NCBI GenBank assembly: GCA_910586225.1
Contig: CAJUIL010000020.1
Coordinates: forward strand, 3,612 to 67,611
Length of the DNA stretch: 64,000 nt
Direction of reading: 5' to 3'
DNA from: an uncultured Eubacterium sp.
GTDB taxonomy: Bacteria > Bacillota > Clostridia > Lachnospirales > Lachnospiraceae
Position numbers and translations under genes: made by a program. This document shows positions 52,479 to 61,358 of the stretch, piece by piece; position 1 is the stretch's first letter; each line of letters starts with the position of its first letter. The notes below the pieces were generated by a model that had not been told where the DNA came from, searched no databases, and saw only the letters and a program-made list of their open reading frames with translations.

Positions 52479-53183
52479 ATGGACCAGATCATAGATTTGG
52501 TATACAAGCTGGACTGGAGTCCTCTATGGACTTCTTTGAAAACCGGAGCTGTGGCAGCGGCGGTTTCTTTTTTTCTTGGTATTTTTGCCGCTCGCTGTGC
52601 TATGGGGGCATCCGGCGTGAAAAAGGCGGTGCTGGACGGAATGCTGACGCTGCCGATGGTGCTGCCGCCTACTGCTGTCGGATTTTTCCTGCTGCTGCTG
52701 TTTGGCAGGTATCGTCCGCTCGGACGTTTTTTGTATGAATACTGCGGGATCCGGGTCGTGCAGTCTTGGACTGGCTGTATCCTAGCAGCAGTTGTGATCG
52801 CGTTTCCGCTTATGTACCGCAATGCCAGGGCGGCCTTTGAGCAGGTGGATAGGAATCTGGTCTATGCGGGCCGTACGCTTGGTATGACCGAAACGGCTAT
52901 TTTTTTTAAGGTAGTGATTCCGTGTGCGGCGCCGGGACTTGCTTCAGGCACGGTGTTGGCATTTGCAAGGGCAATGGGAGAATATGGGGCGACTTCGATG
53001 CTTGCTGGGAATATTCCAGGAAAGACAGCGACGATTTCTCAGAAAATCGCTATGGTGATACAAGACGGCGATCATTTGACCGCGGGCGCTCTGGCAGCGG
53101 CAGCGGCCGGGATCGCATTTGTCCTTATCGTGCTGCTGAACCTGCTTGCCGGCAGAGCGCGGAAACAGGTAAAACGCTGGTAA
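52479..53183 (+). CDS. modB: molybdate ABC transporter permease
   Basis: Inner-membrane subunit of molybdate uptake, 234 residues, five to six hydrophobic segments. The cytoplasmic coupling loop is VIPCAAPGLASGTVLAFARA with MGEYGATSMLAGNIPGKT, and the early segment is LPMVLPPTAVGFFLLLLFGR. A GTG at 52458 is in frame; ATG 52479 with AAGGGGG ahead is preferred. It lies 30 bases after modA and 16 before modC. Confidence 0.93.
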   Translation: MDQIIDLVYKLDWSPLWTSLKTGAVAAAVSFFLGIFAARCAMGASGVKKAVLDGMLTLPMVLPPTAVGFFLLLLFGRYRPLGRFLYEYCGIRVVQSWTGCILAAVVIAFPLMYRNARAAFEQVDRNLVYAGRTLGMTETAIFFKVVIPCAAPGLASGTVLAFARAMGEYGATSMLAGNIPGKTATISQKIAMVIQDGDHLTAGALAAAAAGIAFVLIVLLNLLAGRARKQVKRW

Positions 53184-53199
53184 CAGAAAGGAAACGGCT

Positions 53200-54264
53200 A
53201 TGGCGCTAGATATTTCGATACAAAAAAAGCTGAGGGATTTTAGGCTGGACGTCCAAATACGTTCAAAAGCAGACCGCATCGGCATACTTGGAGCATCCGG
53301 CAGCGGAAAGAGCATGACGCTAAAGTGCATTGCAGGGATCGAACAGCCGGATAAAGGAAGGATACAGATTGGGGACCGGATATTGTACGATTCTGCATCT
53401 AGGCACAATGTAAAGCCAAGAAAGCGCAGAGTGGGGTATCTGTTTCAAAATTATGCGCTGTTTCCTATGATGAGTGCGGCGCAAAACATAGCGTCAGGCT
53501 GCAGGGGGCCGAGGGAGCTTAGACGCAGGCGTACAGCAGAGCTGATGGAGCGGTTTCAGCTCACCGGGCTTTCCGGCCGTCTGCCGGGCGAGCTTTCCGG
53601 CGGACAGCAGCAGCGGGTCGCGCTTGCTAGGATCATTGCAAGCGAGCCAGAGGTGATCTTACTGGACGAGCCATTTTCGGCGCTGGACGTCCTGTTAAAA
53701 GACCGTTTGCAGCGGGAAATGAAGGAGCTGCTGGCTGATTTTAACGGGAGTGTAGTTTTGGTGTCGCACAGCCGGGATGAAATTTACCGATTCAGCGAGG
53801 AACTTTTGATCTTGGACAAAGGAAGATCTTTACTGCAGGGTAAAACAGAGGAGCTTTTTGAGCATCCTGTGTATAAGGAAGCGGCAAAGCTGACCGGATG
53901 CAAAAATTTTTCCACGATCCGGGTATTGGATGCGCACACTATCGAAGCGTCTGATTGGGGCGTCCGCCTGCACCTGCGCGCTGCGGTACCGGCTGGTACG
54001 GACTGCATCGGTTACCGCGCGCACGATTTTGTCCCGGTCTGGGATGGAAAGCCGCAGAACAGTATGCCGGTTCGTTTGCTGGATATGGCAAAACTCCCAT
54101 TTGAGTATCAATATTATGTTCTGCCGCAGGGCGCCGCAAAACAGGCCGATCCGGTCTGCTGGTTCGTACAGCGCGGACAGCTGCCGGAAATCAGCGAAAA
54201 AGGGATGCCGGGACGGCTGCGGTTTTTGGAAGGAAAAATTATGTTTTTAAAGGAGGCGGAATAG
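53200..54264 (+). CDS. modC: molybdate ABC transporter ATP-binding protein
   Basis: ATPase of molybdate uptake, 354 residues. Walker A is GILGASGSGKSMTLKC, the signature is GELSGGQQQRVALARI, and Walker B is VILLDEPFSALDVLLKD. The C-terminal ~120 residues form a TOBE-like regulatory domain that in this family binds molybdate. Linked to modAB and moaC, so uptake and cofactor synthesis are likely expressed together. Confidence 0.92.
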   Translation: MALDISIQKKLRDFRLDVQIRSKADRIGILGASGSGKSMTLKCIAGIEQPDKGRIQIGDRILYDSASRHNVKPRKRRVGYLFQNYALFPMMSAAQNIASGCRGPRELRRRRTAELMERFQLTGLSGRLPGELSGGQQQRVALARIIASEPEVILLDEPFSALDVLLKDRLQREMKELLADFNGSVVLVSHSRDEIYRFSEELLILDKGRSLLQGKTEELFEHPVYKEAAKLTGCKNFSTIRVLDAHTIEASDWGVRLHLRAAVPAGTDCIGYRAHDFVPVWDGKPQNSMPVRLLDMAKLPFEYQYYVLPQGAAKQADPVCWFVQRGQLPEISEKGMPGRLRFLEGKIMFLKEAE

Positions 54265-54269
54265 AGCGT

Positions 54270-54761
54270 ATGGAATTAACACATTTTGACCAAAACGGAA
54301 ACGCGCTTATGGTAGATGTTACACAAAAGACGGATACCGTGCGGGAGGCCACAGCTTCCGGTACGATACGAGTCAATGACGCGGTATTTTCGGCGGTGCA
54401 AGGCGGTACCGTAAAAAAGGGGGACGTACTTTCTGTTGCCGCGACAGCAGGGATTATGGGTGCAAAGAAAACGTCGGAGCTTATACCGATGTGTCATATC
54501 CTGCCGCTGACTGGGTGCCGCATCTGGTTTGAAATGGAGCCGCAGGAGAAAAAGATCCGCTGCTTTTGTACGGTAAAGATAACCGGAAAGACCGGAGTGG
54601 AGATGGAGGCGCTGACCGGAGTGAGTACGGCGCTTTTGACGATTTATGATATGTGCAAGGCGTTCGATCGGTCGATGGAGATGGGTGAGATCCATCTTTG
54701 CGCAAAGTCAGGGGGCAGGAGCGGTTTTATACAAAATGACACAGTACCCAGAGTTGATTAG
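54270..54761 (+). CDS. moaC: cyclic pyranopterin monophosphate synthase MoaC
   Basis: Second enzyme of molybdopterin synthesis, acting on the MoaA product. The 163-residue protein has MVDVTQKTDTVREATASGTI, TAGIMGAKKTSELIPMCHIL (with the active-site lysine and histidine) and GVEMEALTGVSTALLTIYDM. It follows modC by 5 bases. No moaE, moaD or moeB was seen, so the remaining steps must be encoded elsewhere. Confidence 0.95.
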   Translation: MELTHFDQNGNALMVDVTQKTDTVREATASGTIRVNDAVFSAVQGGTVKKGDVLSVAATAGIMGAKKTSELIPMCHILPLTGCRIWFEMEPQEKKIRCFCTVKITGKTGVEMEALTGVSTALLTIYDMCKAFDRSMEMGEIHLCAKSGGRSGFIQNDTVPRVD

Positions 54762-54765
54762 ACGA

Positions 54766-54801
54766 AATCCCCGCTGCCGCTGTATGGGGGCTTCGGGGAT
54801 A
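54766..54801 (+). terminator. hairpin after moaC
   Basis: ATCCCCG pairs with CGGGGAT around a GC-rich loop that can fold further. There is no clear T run, so termination is uncertain. Confidence 0.35.
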
Positions 54802-54819
54802 TGATCATCATAAATTAGC

Positions 54820-55045
54820 TTGATGGTAGTTGCTGGACTTGTTTATCTGGTTATAGGTGAAATCCTGCTGCCTCAGCTTTTGAAGCTCTTTGGAGCTGCA
54901 GCAGAGGTATTCCCTTATGCAAGGCAGTATGCCGGTGCTACCTTATTGGGAATGCCGTTTTTGATCGAGCCATCGCCAATACGATCTTGGATCCAATTTT
55001 TATATTTGTGTTCCATTGGGGCATTTGTAACAGGCTGCGTATTTT
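54820..55045 (+). pseudogene. MATE family efflux transporter fragment
   Basis: The first frame reads LYLVIGEILL-type hydrophobic sequence and FGAAAEVFPYARQYAGATLL with GMPFLI, as in MATE transporters. After that a shifted frame reads AIANTILDPIFIFVFHWG, a later conserved MATE segment. About 70 bases are missing between them, and both ends of the gene are absent. It is a non-functional remnant at the edge between the molybdenum block and the BlaI/M56 pair. Confidence 0.7.
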
Positions 55046-55048
55046 AAG

Positions 55049-57388
55049 TTATGCAGACTGGCCAGATGCGCCCATGCATTGGATAACGGTCATGTCCAGT
55101 CCGTATCCGCTGTTTTCCAAGATCAACTGGTCCAGGCGTCTGCGTAGTTTTTTCAGGTAGTTTCCGTTTCCAACATCTGCATTTTCAGATGTGTCAGCAA
55201 CAAACGCATCCATGCCATGTATAATATTTAAAATGATCTGGTCTCTTTGGCCAACGGTCAGGTCTGGGTCAGAAGGCTCGTACTGTACGCACCATTCAAA
55301 CGATACGTACGTTCTGCGTTTTGGCTCAGGAAGCTGGAACCGCCTGCCAAAATCCGGAGGGATGTTTCCAACCCGGTCGGAAGGGTATGTGGATTCGCTT
55401 TGCGTGCAGGGCAGCGTGACTGTCAGAAAGTTATAATCCTCTTCGGAAAGCTGGTTTTTTAGCTGGCTTAAGTCAGTGTGTGCCAAACGGTTTTTCGCTT
55501 CCCATAAAAGACGGTCGGATTCATACTGCATCGTAACATATTCAAAAAAGTCTTTCAGCTTCATGCTTTGATAATCGCTCGTTTTTAACGTAAGTACTTT
55601 TTTTACATAGGCCGGGCTGTTGTCCTGGGTAAGCTCAATAAATACTGGATCGCTGGCTGGAGCTGTTTTTTCGGCATCTTCCGGGCCGTACATACATTTG
55701 TCAATGGACAGGGATATATTTCCGGTACGGCTGACCGTTTTTGCATACTGCTTCAGCGTTTTTTCGGCCTTTTTTTCTATTTTTTTTGCAGATGCCGCAG
55801 CGGATGCAGCAAGCGCCGCTTCTGGCTGGTCTGATAAAAAGTCTTGTGCGGTCTGATATAGTCCGTGGTATACCTGTTCATATTCGGATATCAGGATGTC
55901 GGGATTTAAAATCCTTAGCGTAGCGTTAAATTCCAGCTCTGCAAACTGTCCATCCTGCAGGGGGCGTTCAGCTCCGGCGCTGGTTATTGTGATTGTCTTC
56001 CATTTGCCGCTGGTCAGCGGAAGGAGCGTATTGCATAGGAAAAATGCATTTTCATCCGTAAAACGGTGGAAGCGGATGCGGTCCTCTTGTGCGGCTTGAA
56101 ATAAAAGCGCCATACCTTGCGGGGTGTCAAGCTCGAATGTGGCGTTTTCCCGGAAGCCCTCAACGGTCATGTTTTGATATGTGTCAGTTTGGAATGCAAG
56201 CAGGCTGCGGTATTTGGTTAAAATTGCATCTGGCAGGAGGCTGTTTTTTGCCGGATCGGCTGTCTGTGTACTTTTCTGCGCCTGTCCTGCCTTTCCAGCG
56301 GAATCTAAAGGCGCTGCATAGACGCCCAACATAGCGGAACCAAAACAGATTCCAGCGGTAAGGATAGCGGCAGCCGCCGTTGTTTTTTTCGTTCTTTTTT
56401 GTTCGTTCATGATCGCACCTAACCTTTCTCTCAGCTGCTTGGCACCTTCTGTCATGGTAAGGGAGGAAGCAGCGCTTGTGAGGATGGGATTTGCCTTGGA
56501 ACACATAAGCAGGGTGTTCCCGTAGGCTGTTTTTGCTTCTTTGCTTAAGGAACGGATGACTGCCTCGTCACAGGAAAGCTCACAGGCTTTGCCGGTTTCC
56601 CGCTCCAGCATCCGTACAAATGGATTGAACCAGTGGACACAGACAACGATCTGGATCAACCATTTGTAAAACAGATCCCGCCGCTTGTAATGTGTCAGCT
56701 CATGCAGGAAAATAAATGTAAGTCCACGGTCGTCCATCTGGCTGTGCGGGATCGCAAGGCACGGATGAAAAAAACCGGTCATGACAGGAGAAGCGGGACG
56801 CGGGAGATAATAAAGCTCTACAGGCTTGCGGATACCATAGCTTTCTTCGCAGCTTGCAAGCAGGTTCAGCATATGGATATCCGATACCGCAGTACCTTCC
56901 GTACGGATATACCGCACAAACCTCCGGTAAGCGAAGCTTTTGTGCAGAAGCATCCATACGGCCGGAAGGAGCCATACGAGAAAGCTGCAGAAAGAAATGC
57001 TCTGTGGGTTCCAAAACGGCGCGCCGTCTGAGGCAGTCTGTAAAGCGGGAGTGTCCGTGTGGACTTCGACAGACCGTGCAGCTTCTGTGTCCTGCCACGA
57101 TTGGTCAGTTCGCTTTTCATTTTTGGAAGCTGTGATTTTTGGTTCCTGTGGAACTGTCGGTGTCCGGCTCGCTGTGACCGCTGTTTCTGCTGCGTGAAAC
57201 AGCGTATTGACTGGGGTATGAACTGGTGCATACGGGAGCAGGAACCGCAGCGCAGCGGCCAGCCAGATATAATACTGCCAGCGCTTGCTGAATTTGTTTT
57301 TGTACAGCTGCTTCAGCAAAAGCAAGATCAGCAGCAGCAAGGTGCCGGACAGGGAAAGCGACAGCAGTACTTTCATAAAATCACTCAT
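55049..57388 (-). CDS. M56 (BlaR1/MecR1-type) membrane metallopeptidase
   Basis: Sensor-protease of 779 residues. Four membrane segments lie in the first ~370 residues (LLLLILLLLKQLY, LVWLLPAVWMLLH, WLIQIVVCVHWF, AAAAILTAGICFGSAML), with the zinc motif H229-E230-L-T-H233 in FLHELTHYKRRD and a downstream glutamate in CELSCDEAVI. The long C-terminal part is extracytoplasmic and not a penicillin-binding-type domain, so the signal is unlikely to be a classical beta-lactam. Its ATG overlaps the end of the repressor gene (ATGA). Confidence 0.87.
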   Translation of the reverse strand: MSDFMKVLLSLSLSGTLLLLILLLLKQLYKNKFSKRWQYYIWLAAALRFLLPYAPVHTPVNTLFHAAETAVTASRTPTVPQEPKITASKNEKRTDQSWQDTEAARSVEVHTDTPALQTASDGAPFWNPQSISFCSFLVWLLPAVWMLLHKSFAYRRFVRYIRTEGTAVSDIHMLNLLASCEESYGIRKPVELYYLPRPASPVMTGFFHPCLAIPHSQMDDRGLTFIFLHELTHYKRRDLFYKWLIQIVVCVHWFNPFVRMLERETGKACELSCDEAVIRSLSKEAKTAYGNTLLMCSKANPILTSAASSLTMTEGAKQLRERLGAIMNEQKRTKKTTAAAAILTAGICFGSAMLGVYAAPLDSAGKAGQAQKSTQTADPAKNSLLPDAILTKYRSLLAFQTDTYQNMTVEGFRENATFELDTPQGMALLFQAAQEDRIRFHRFTDENAFFLCNTLLPLTSGKWKTITITSAGAERPLQDGQFAELEFNATLRILNPDILISEYEQVYHGLYQTAQDFLSDQPEAALAASAAASAKKIEKKAEKTLKQYAKTVSRTGNISLSIDKCMYGPEDAEKTAPASDPVFIELTQDNSPAYVKKVLTLKTSDYQSMKLKDFFEYVTMQYESDRLLWEAKNRLAHTDLSQLKNQLSEEDYNFLTVTLPCTQSESTYPSDRVGNIPPDFGRRFQLPEPKRRTYVSFEWCVQYEPSDPDLTVGQRDQIILNIIHGMDAFVADTSENADVGNGNYLKKLRRRLDQLILENSGYGLDMTVIQCMGASGQSA

Positions 57389-57774
57389 TTTTCCGTCCTT
57401 TCTTTTAAGGTCTGTTTCCAGAATGCTTCCAGCTCGTTCCATTCGCTTTCGGTCAGTGAATCCTGCTGGAGCAGGGCTGTCACAAGGTTTTTGACGTTGC
57501 CTTCATAGACGCGGTCCACAAAAGCATAAGTCTGTTCAGACTGGTATTCCTGCTCAGTTATCGCGGCGATGTATTCATTACGCCTTCCAATCTTACGGGT
57601 CTTTAAATATTTTTTCCCTACCAGACGCGAGAGAAGGGTCAGGACGGTGTTGTTCTTCCATTCGCTCTGTTCCCGTTCCAATTCTTCTGTGATTAGGGAA
57701 AATAACGCAGTACCGCCGCATTTCCAGATGATTTTCATAAGTATCAGTTCGGACTCTGATATTTGCTGCATCAT
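57385..57774 (-). CDS. BlaI/MecI/CopY family repressor
   Basis: A 129-residue winged-helix repressor: ESELILMKIIWKCGGTALFS, TVLTLLSRLVGKKYLKTRKI and the C-terminal dimer helices (ALLQQDSLTESEWNELEAFW). In this family the partner peptidase cleaves the repressor to release the promoter. Its promoter carries a palindrome at the right place, so it should autoregulate. It is translationally coupled to the M56 gene. Confidence 0.92.
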   Translation of the reverse strand: MMQQISESELILMKIIWKCGGTALFSLITEELEREQSEWKNNTVLTLLSRLVGKKYLKTRKIGRRNEYIAAITEQEYQSEQTYAFVDRVYEGNVKNLVTALLQQDSLTESEWNELEAFWKQTLKERTEK

Positions 57775-57797
57775 AAATGCGAAACCTCCTTTCTTTT

Positions 57798-57829
57798 GTT
57801 AACATTATGTAGTTATAACTATATTAACA
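57798..57829. promoter_or_regulatory. palindromic operator of the BlaI/M56 operon
   Basis: A perfect 12-base palindrome TAGTTATAACTA (57810-57821) is flanked by matching outer arms TGTTAA (57798-57803) and TTAACA (57824-57829). It covers the -10 element and start region of the leftward promoter, ideal for repression. Confidence 0.65.
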
Positions 57830-57849
57830 CGGCGTAGGTAATAAGTCAA
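57821..57849 (-). promoter_or_regulatory. promoter of the BlaI/M56 operon
   Basis: Read leftward: -35 TTGACT (57849-57844), 17-base spacer, -10 TAATAT (57826-57821). It overlaps the palindromic operator. Confidence 0.75.
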
Positions 57850-58216
57850 TGGATTTTTTTTAAAGATGATTCTTTCAGATCGTCAGGCTTTTTTTGGATG
57901 CTTTTCTACAGGCACACGACTTTATAACTTATATAAATGATACCCTTGCTGTTGAATTAGCTGTGTTAAGGCATTCATGATATTATTTGATTTTATAAGT
58001 GCAAACCGGAACTCCTGCACACTTACTGATTGATATCCACTGCTGGAATGAGGAACAGGCAGAAATGAGAATTTGCCGATTATCTCCTGTCCTTTCCCAA
58101 GCCTGCAGATACTGAGGCATACAATAAGATGACGCCATGCTTCTCTGCTTTCCTTGACAATGGTTTTTCATCGGAATATTATGGGACAGAATTAAACCAG
58201 TGTAAAACAGGATATT
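57850..58216. other. non-coding stretch
   Basis: About 370 bp between the BlaI promoter and the transposase fragment. A leftward frame at 57983-58171 exists, but it has no ribosome site or recognisable motif. I see nothing else convincing; it may be eroded mobile DNA. Confidence 0.4.
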
Positions 58217-58555
58217 ATGGAGGACCAGAAAATGATATTTAAATTCTATCCATGGACATTTGATATTGATGTGGAAGCCACAAAACAGCTGTATTCAGAA
58301 AACGACTACTCAACAGATCAGCAGTTATCGGCTCTGGGGCTGGATACGGCTGAAATCATCACGGATAATGGGTATTATTCGGAACAAAATCTTGCCGAGA
58401 TGCTCTATGCAGGATATCACTTCCTCACCCTTGTCAAGACGAACATCAAGTGGGTGAAAAAAGAAATTGATGGGCATATGGATGAATTTACATCCATTGG
58501 TTCGGTATGTCCGTTTGATCCAGGCATATATGGGATCACGGTAAAGCTGATCTGA
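58217..58555 (+). pseudogene. IS4/IS1634-type transposase internal fragment
   Basis: About 112 residues of a DDE transposase core: IITDNGYYSEQNLAEMLYAG carries the second catalytic aspartate region, followed by YHFLTLVKTNIKWVKKEIDG and SIGSVCPFDPGIYGITVKLI. Both the N-terminal part with the first aspartate and the C-terminal part with the glutamate are missing, so it cannot act. It marks past insertion here. Confidence 0.7.
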
Positions 58556-58833
58556 TAGAACTAAAAACGGTAATTAAATCCGGCAGTTCTATGTTTTCAC
58601 AAAGTTAGCGCATATGTGGGCGTTCACCTTAAAAACTAATAAAATAAAACAAAACAGAGCCAGCGAACAGTAATTTCTCACTTGTTCATCAGCTCTGTAT
58701 CTTTATGTATGTCTTTGCTATATTTCTCCTATGTATGTGAAAATTTTTGTTATAACTTGCTGTTTATGTTTGTTCTCAGACGTTTTAGTAATCTACCCCT
58801 TTAAAGATATATGCCCTGCAAAATGATTACTCG
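58556..58833. other. AT-rich gap with a hairpin
   Basis: Contains ACAGAGC (58654-58660) facing GCTCTGT (58692-58698), with an inner GAACA/TGTTC pair. This could be a terminator for the leftward small membrane-protein gene. Otherwise nothing recognised. Confidence 0.35.
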
Positions 58834-59091
58834 TTATTTTTCATTCCTAATCAACCCATGATAAAACAGCATAGCACAAACTGCGGATATTGTACCTGTT
58901 GCTGTCTGGTCTAAGTGAATGTCATGCATATTACAAAACATATTGATTACCATTAAAGCAACCAATACCACCGCTGCTACAGCAGCTCCTTTTAATAAAT
59001 GCTTCATAGCTTCCTGTTTCCTTTCCAAAATAAATTTATGTACTGCAAAATAGTATACCAGAGAAAACAGCAATTCTTTCAAAACAGTCAT
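58834..59091 (-). CDS. unknown small membrane protein
   Basis: An 85-residue protein that I do not recognise. It has three hydrophobic stretches (VLKELLFSLVYYFAVHKFIL, AAVAAVVLVALMVINMF, and ATGTISAVCAMLFYHGLI). A TTG 12 bases upstream is also in frame; ATG 59091 with GGGG ahead is preferred. It is divergent from the Agr-like kinase gene. It is not AgrB or AgrD by sequence, but the position suggests a link to that sensing pair. Confidence 0.5.
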   Translation of the reverse strand: MTVLKELLFSLVYYFAVHKFILERKQEAMKHLLKGAAVAAVVLVALMVINMFCNMHDIHLDQTATGTISAVCAMLFYHGLIRNEK

Positions 59092-59169
59092 GAAATGCCC
59101 CAATTCATGAATAAATGCGTTTTACTTTTTACAGAACACGCACTTATTCGTCATTTTTGCAGGGAGTAG

Positions 59170-59198
59170 TTGATATAAAGAATGGTATAAAGTATACT
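59170..59198 (+). promoter_or_regulatory. promoter of the GHKL kinase/LytTR operon
   Basis: -35 TTGATA (59170-59175), 17-base spacer, -10 TATACT (59193-59198), about 36 bases before the kinase start codon. Confidence 0.65.
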
Positions 59199-59234
59199 TA
59201 GGGAAGTAACTATCGAAAGAAGGAATATATTGAA

Positions 59235-60530
59235 ATGCTACTATCTTTTTTTCGGCTTTCCCTTGCTATCCGCAATGTATGGCCTCAGCATATGAACTTC
59301 AAAGCGTTTAGCGTACTTTATATACTGCTGTTGGTTGCTGGAATGCCTGTAACGCTCCTCGCCTGTGTTCCATACGGTTTGTTCGGTATTCTGGCGGCGG
59401 TATGTATTTATGGGTTGATTGCTTGCCGTGACACTGCGCCACAGAATGTTTTTATGGGTATGATTGGATGTATGCTTGCCGTTGTGACAGAGAATTTGCT
59501 GGCAAATTTTCTTTATATACTGATTCCCTCACCTTTATCAAATCAGTGGTATTTTTTTTACGGCATCGATTTGATTTATACTTTGCTGTTTTATTGGATT
59601 ACGCTGCTTTGCGGCAAGCTGCTGAAAAAAGTATTCCTGTCTGGCAAAGGCATTTTGCGTCTTCCGCAGACATGGTATGTGATAGATGCTGCATTACTGC
59701 TCCTTATAACCATCTATCTGTTTGATAATTTGATTCCAGGACAAAACGGCTCTATCGGCAAAATGATATATAATAATGCCTTACACATTTCGGGGTATCT
59801 GCTTGTGATGTGTTGTTTACTTCTGGCTATGCGCCGCTCTTATCTGGAACAGATACAGACCGAAGCAAAGCAGAAAGCCATGCAGGACTTACAGGACTAC
59901 ACACGGAATTTAGAAGCTATGTATAACAGCCTGCGCTCCTTTAAGCATGATTATGTTAATATTCTGCTCTCTCTGTCTGGTTATATTGAAGATGGTGATA
60001 TGGATAGGTTAAAGGATTTTTTTGAAAGCAAAATCTTCCCAACGAAGAATCTGATTACGGGGGGAGATTACAAGCTGAACCAGCTTAGCAACATCGGCGT
60101 GTTGGAAATCAAAAGCCTGCTCTCCGCAAAAATGATTTACGCCCATGAATCGGGGATTGACATCACCATTGATATTCCCGATAAAGTGGAAAGTTTTCTG
60201 ATAGACACGGTAGACCTTGCCAGAATACTGGGAATCTTTTTAGACAATGCGATTGAAGCCACATTGGAGACAGAACAGCCGCAAATAGGCTTAAATATCA
60301 TCCAGAATAAAACTGGCGTATCAATCATCATAAGCAACCGCTTTCGGGATAACGGTGTAATGCTGCATAAATTAAAGCAAAAGGGCTTTAGCACAAAAAT
60401 CGGGCATCAAGGAATCGGGCTTTGGAACGCCCAGAAAATCATCAGTTCTTATGACAACGTGCTATTAGAAACAACAATGAAATGCGGCTATTTTACACAA
60501 CATATAGAACTTACTGACAGAAAGGAATGA
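59235..60530 (+). CDS. GHKL sensor histidine kinase (AgrC-like)
   Basis: Membrane sensor of 431 residues with about six transmembrane helices in the first ~205, a short coiled linker, the phospho-accepting histidine H238 in LRSFKHDYVNILLSLSGYIE, and a GHKL ATPase domain (ILGIFLDNAIEATLETEQPQ, SIIISNRF, GHQGIGLWNAQKII). This layout is that of peptide-sensing AgrC/ComD-type kinases. It lies 6 bases ahead of a LytTR response regulator. Confidence 0.9.
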   Translation: MLLSFFRLSLAIRNVWPQHMNFKAFSVLYILLLVAGMPVTLLACVPYGLFGILAAVCIYGLIACRDTAPQNVFMGMIGCMLAVVTENLLANFLYILIPSPLSNQWYFFYGIDLIYTLLFYWITLLCGKLLKKVFLSGKGILRLPQTWYVIDAALLLLITIYLFDNLIPGQNGSIGKMIYNNALHISGYLLVMCCLLLAMRRSYLEQIQTEAKQKAMQDLQDYTRNLEAMYNSLRSFKHDYVNILLSLSGYIEDGDMDRLKDFFESKIFPTKNLITGGDYKLNQLSNIGVLEIKSLLSAKMIYAHESGIDITIDIPDKVESFLIDTVDLARILGIFLDNAIEATLETEQPQIGLNIIQNKTGVSIIISNRFRDNGVMLHKLKQKGFSTKIGHQGIGLWNAQKIISSYDNVLLETTMKCGYFTQHIELTDRKE

Positions 60531-60536
60531 CATCAT

Positions 60537-61256
60537 ATGCTGGACATCTTTGTATGCGAAGACAATGCCGCACAGCGGCGGACTGTTGTAAATATCATTC
60601 AAAATACCGTTCTGATAGAAGAATTAGATATGCAGCTTACTTTAGATACAGGAGACCCTTATATGTTGTTGGAAAAAGTCAAGACCAGCCAGAACACAGG
60701 CATTTATTTCCTTGATATTGACTTGAACAGCAACATGAATGGAATGAAGCTGGCACAGCAAATTAGATTGTATGACCCCCGTGGTTTCATCATATTCATA
60801 ACAGCACATTCAGAACTGAGCTATATGACTTTTCAGTATCGGGTAGAGGCGATGGACTTTGTAATAAAAGACAACCCTGCCGAAGCGAAAGTAAAACTCA
60901 GAGAATGTCTGTTAAACGCAATGGAACGACATACGCTCCAAACCAACAAGACACATAAAGTCTATACCCTTGAAGTTGGCGGACGTAAAATCAGCGTAGA
61001 TTATGAGGATATTTTATTTTTTGAAACTTCCAGCAATATCCATAAAGTCATTCTCCATGCAAAAGACCGCCAGATTGAATTTCCCAGCACCTTAAAAGAA
61101 CTAACAGGCGTATTGGACAGCAATTTTGTGCGTTGCCATCGGGCATTTTTGGTAAACAAAAATAATATAAAAGAAGTTGACACTAAAAATCGAATCATCC
61201 ATTTTGCCAACGGAGAAACTTGCTTGATGTCCACACGCATGATGAAAGGGCTTTAA
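60537..61256 (+). CDS. LytTR family response regulator (AgrA-like)
   Basis: A 239-residue regulator: a receiver domain with acidic residues in IFVCEDNAAQ, the phospho-acceptor D60 in GIYFLDIDLNSNMNG, and K in DFVIKDNPAE. A C-terminal LytTR DNA-binding domain follows (YTLEVGGRKISVDYEDILFF, FVRCHRAFLVNKNNIKEVD). It is co-transcribed with the kinase. No gene for a signal peptide or an AgrB processing protease was found nearby. Confidence 0.92.
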   Translation: MLDIFVCEDNAAQRRTVVNIIQNTVLIEELDMQLTLDTGDPYMLLEKVKTSQNTGIYFLDIDLNSNMNGMKLAQQIRLYDPRGFIIFITAHSELSYMTFQYRVEAMDFVIKDNPAEAKVKLRECLLNAMERHTLQTNKTHKVYTLEVGGRKISVDYEDILFFETSSNIHKVILHAKDRQIEFPSTLKELTGVLDSNFVRCHRAFLVNKNNIKEVDTKNRIIHFANGETCLMSTRMMKGL

Positions 61257-61358
61257 AGATATTTTCAATACTGCCATCTTCATACACCACTTTACAACTT
61301 TTTGAAAAATAAAATAACGCGCAGGGTACTTTCTAATGCATAATAAGTTTGCAAACCA

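Noticed and set aside
57983..58171. Leftward 62-codon ORF
   Set aside because: No ribosome site, no recognisable motif, and it lies in eroded DNA next to a transposase fragment.
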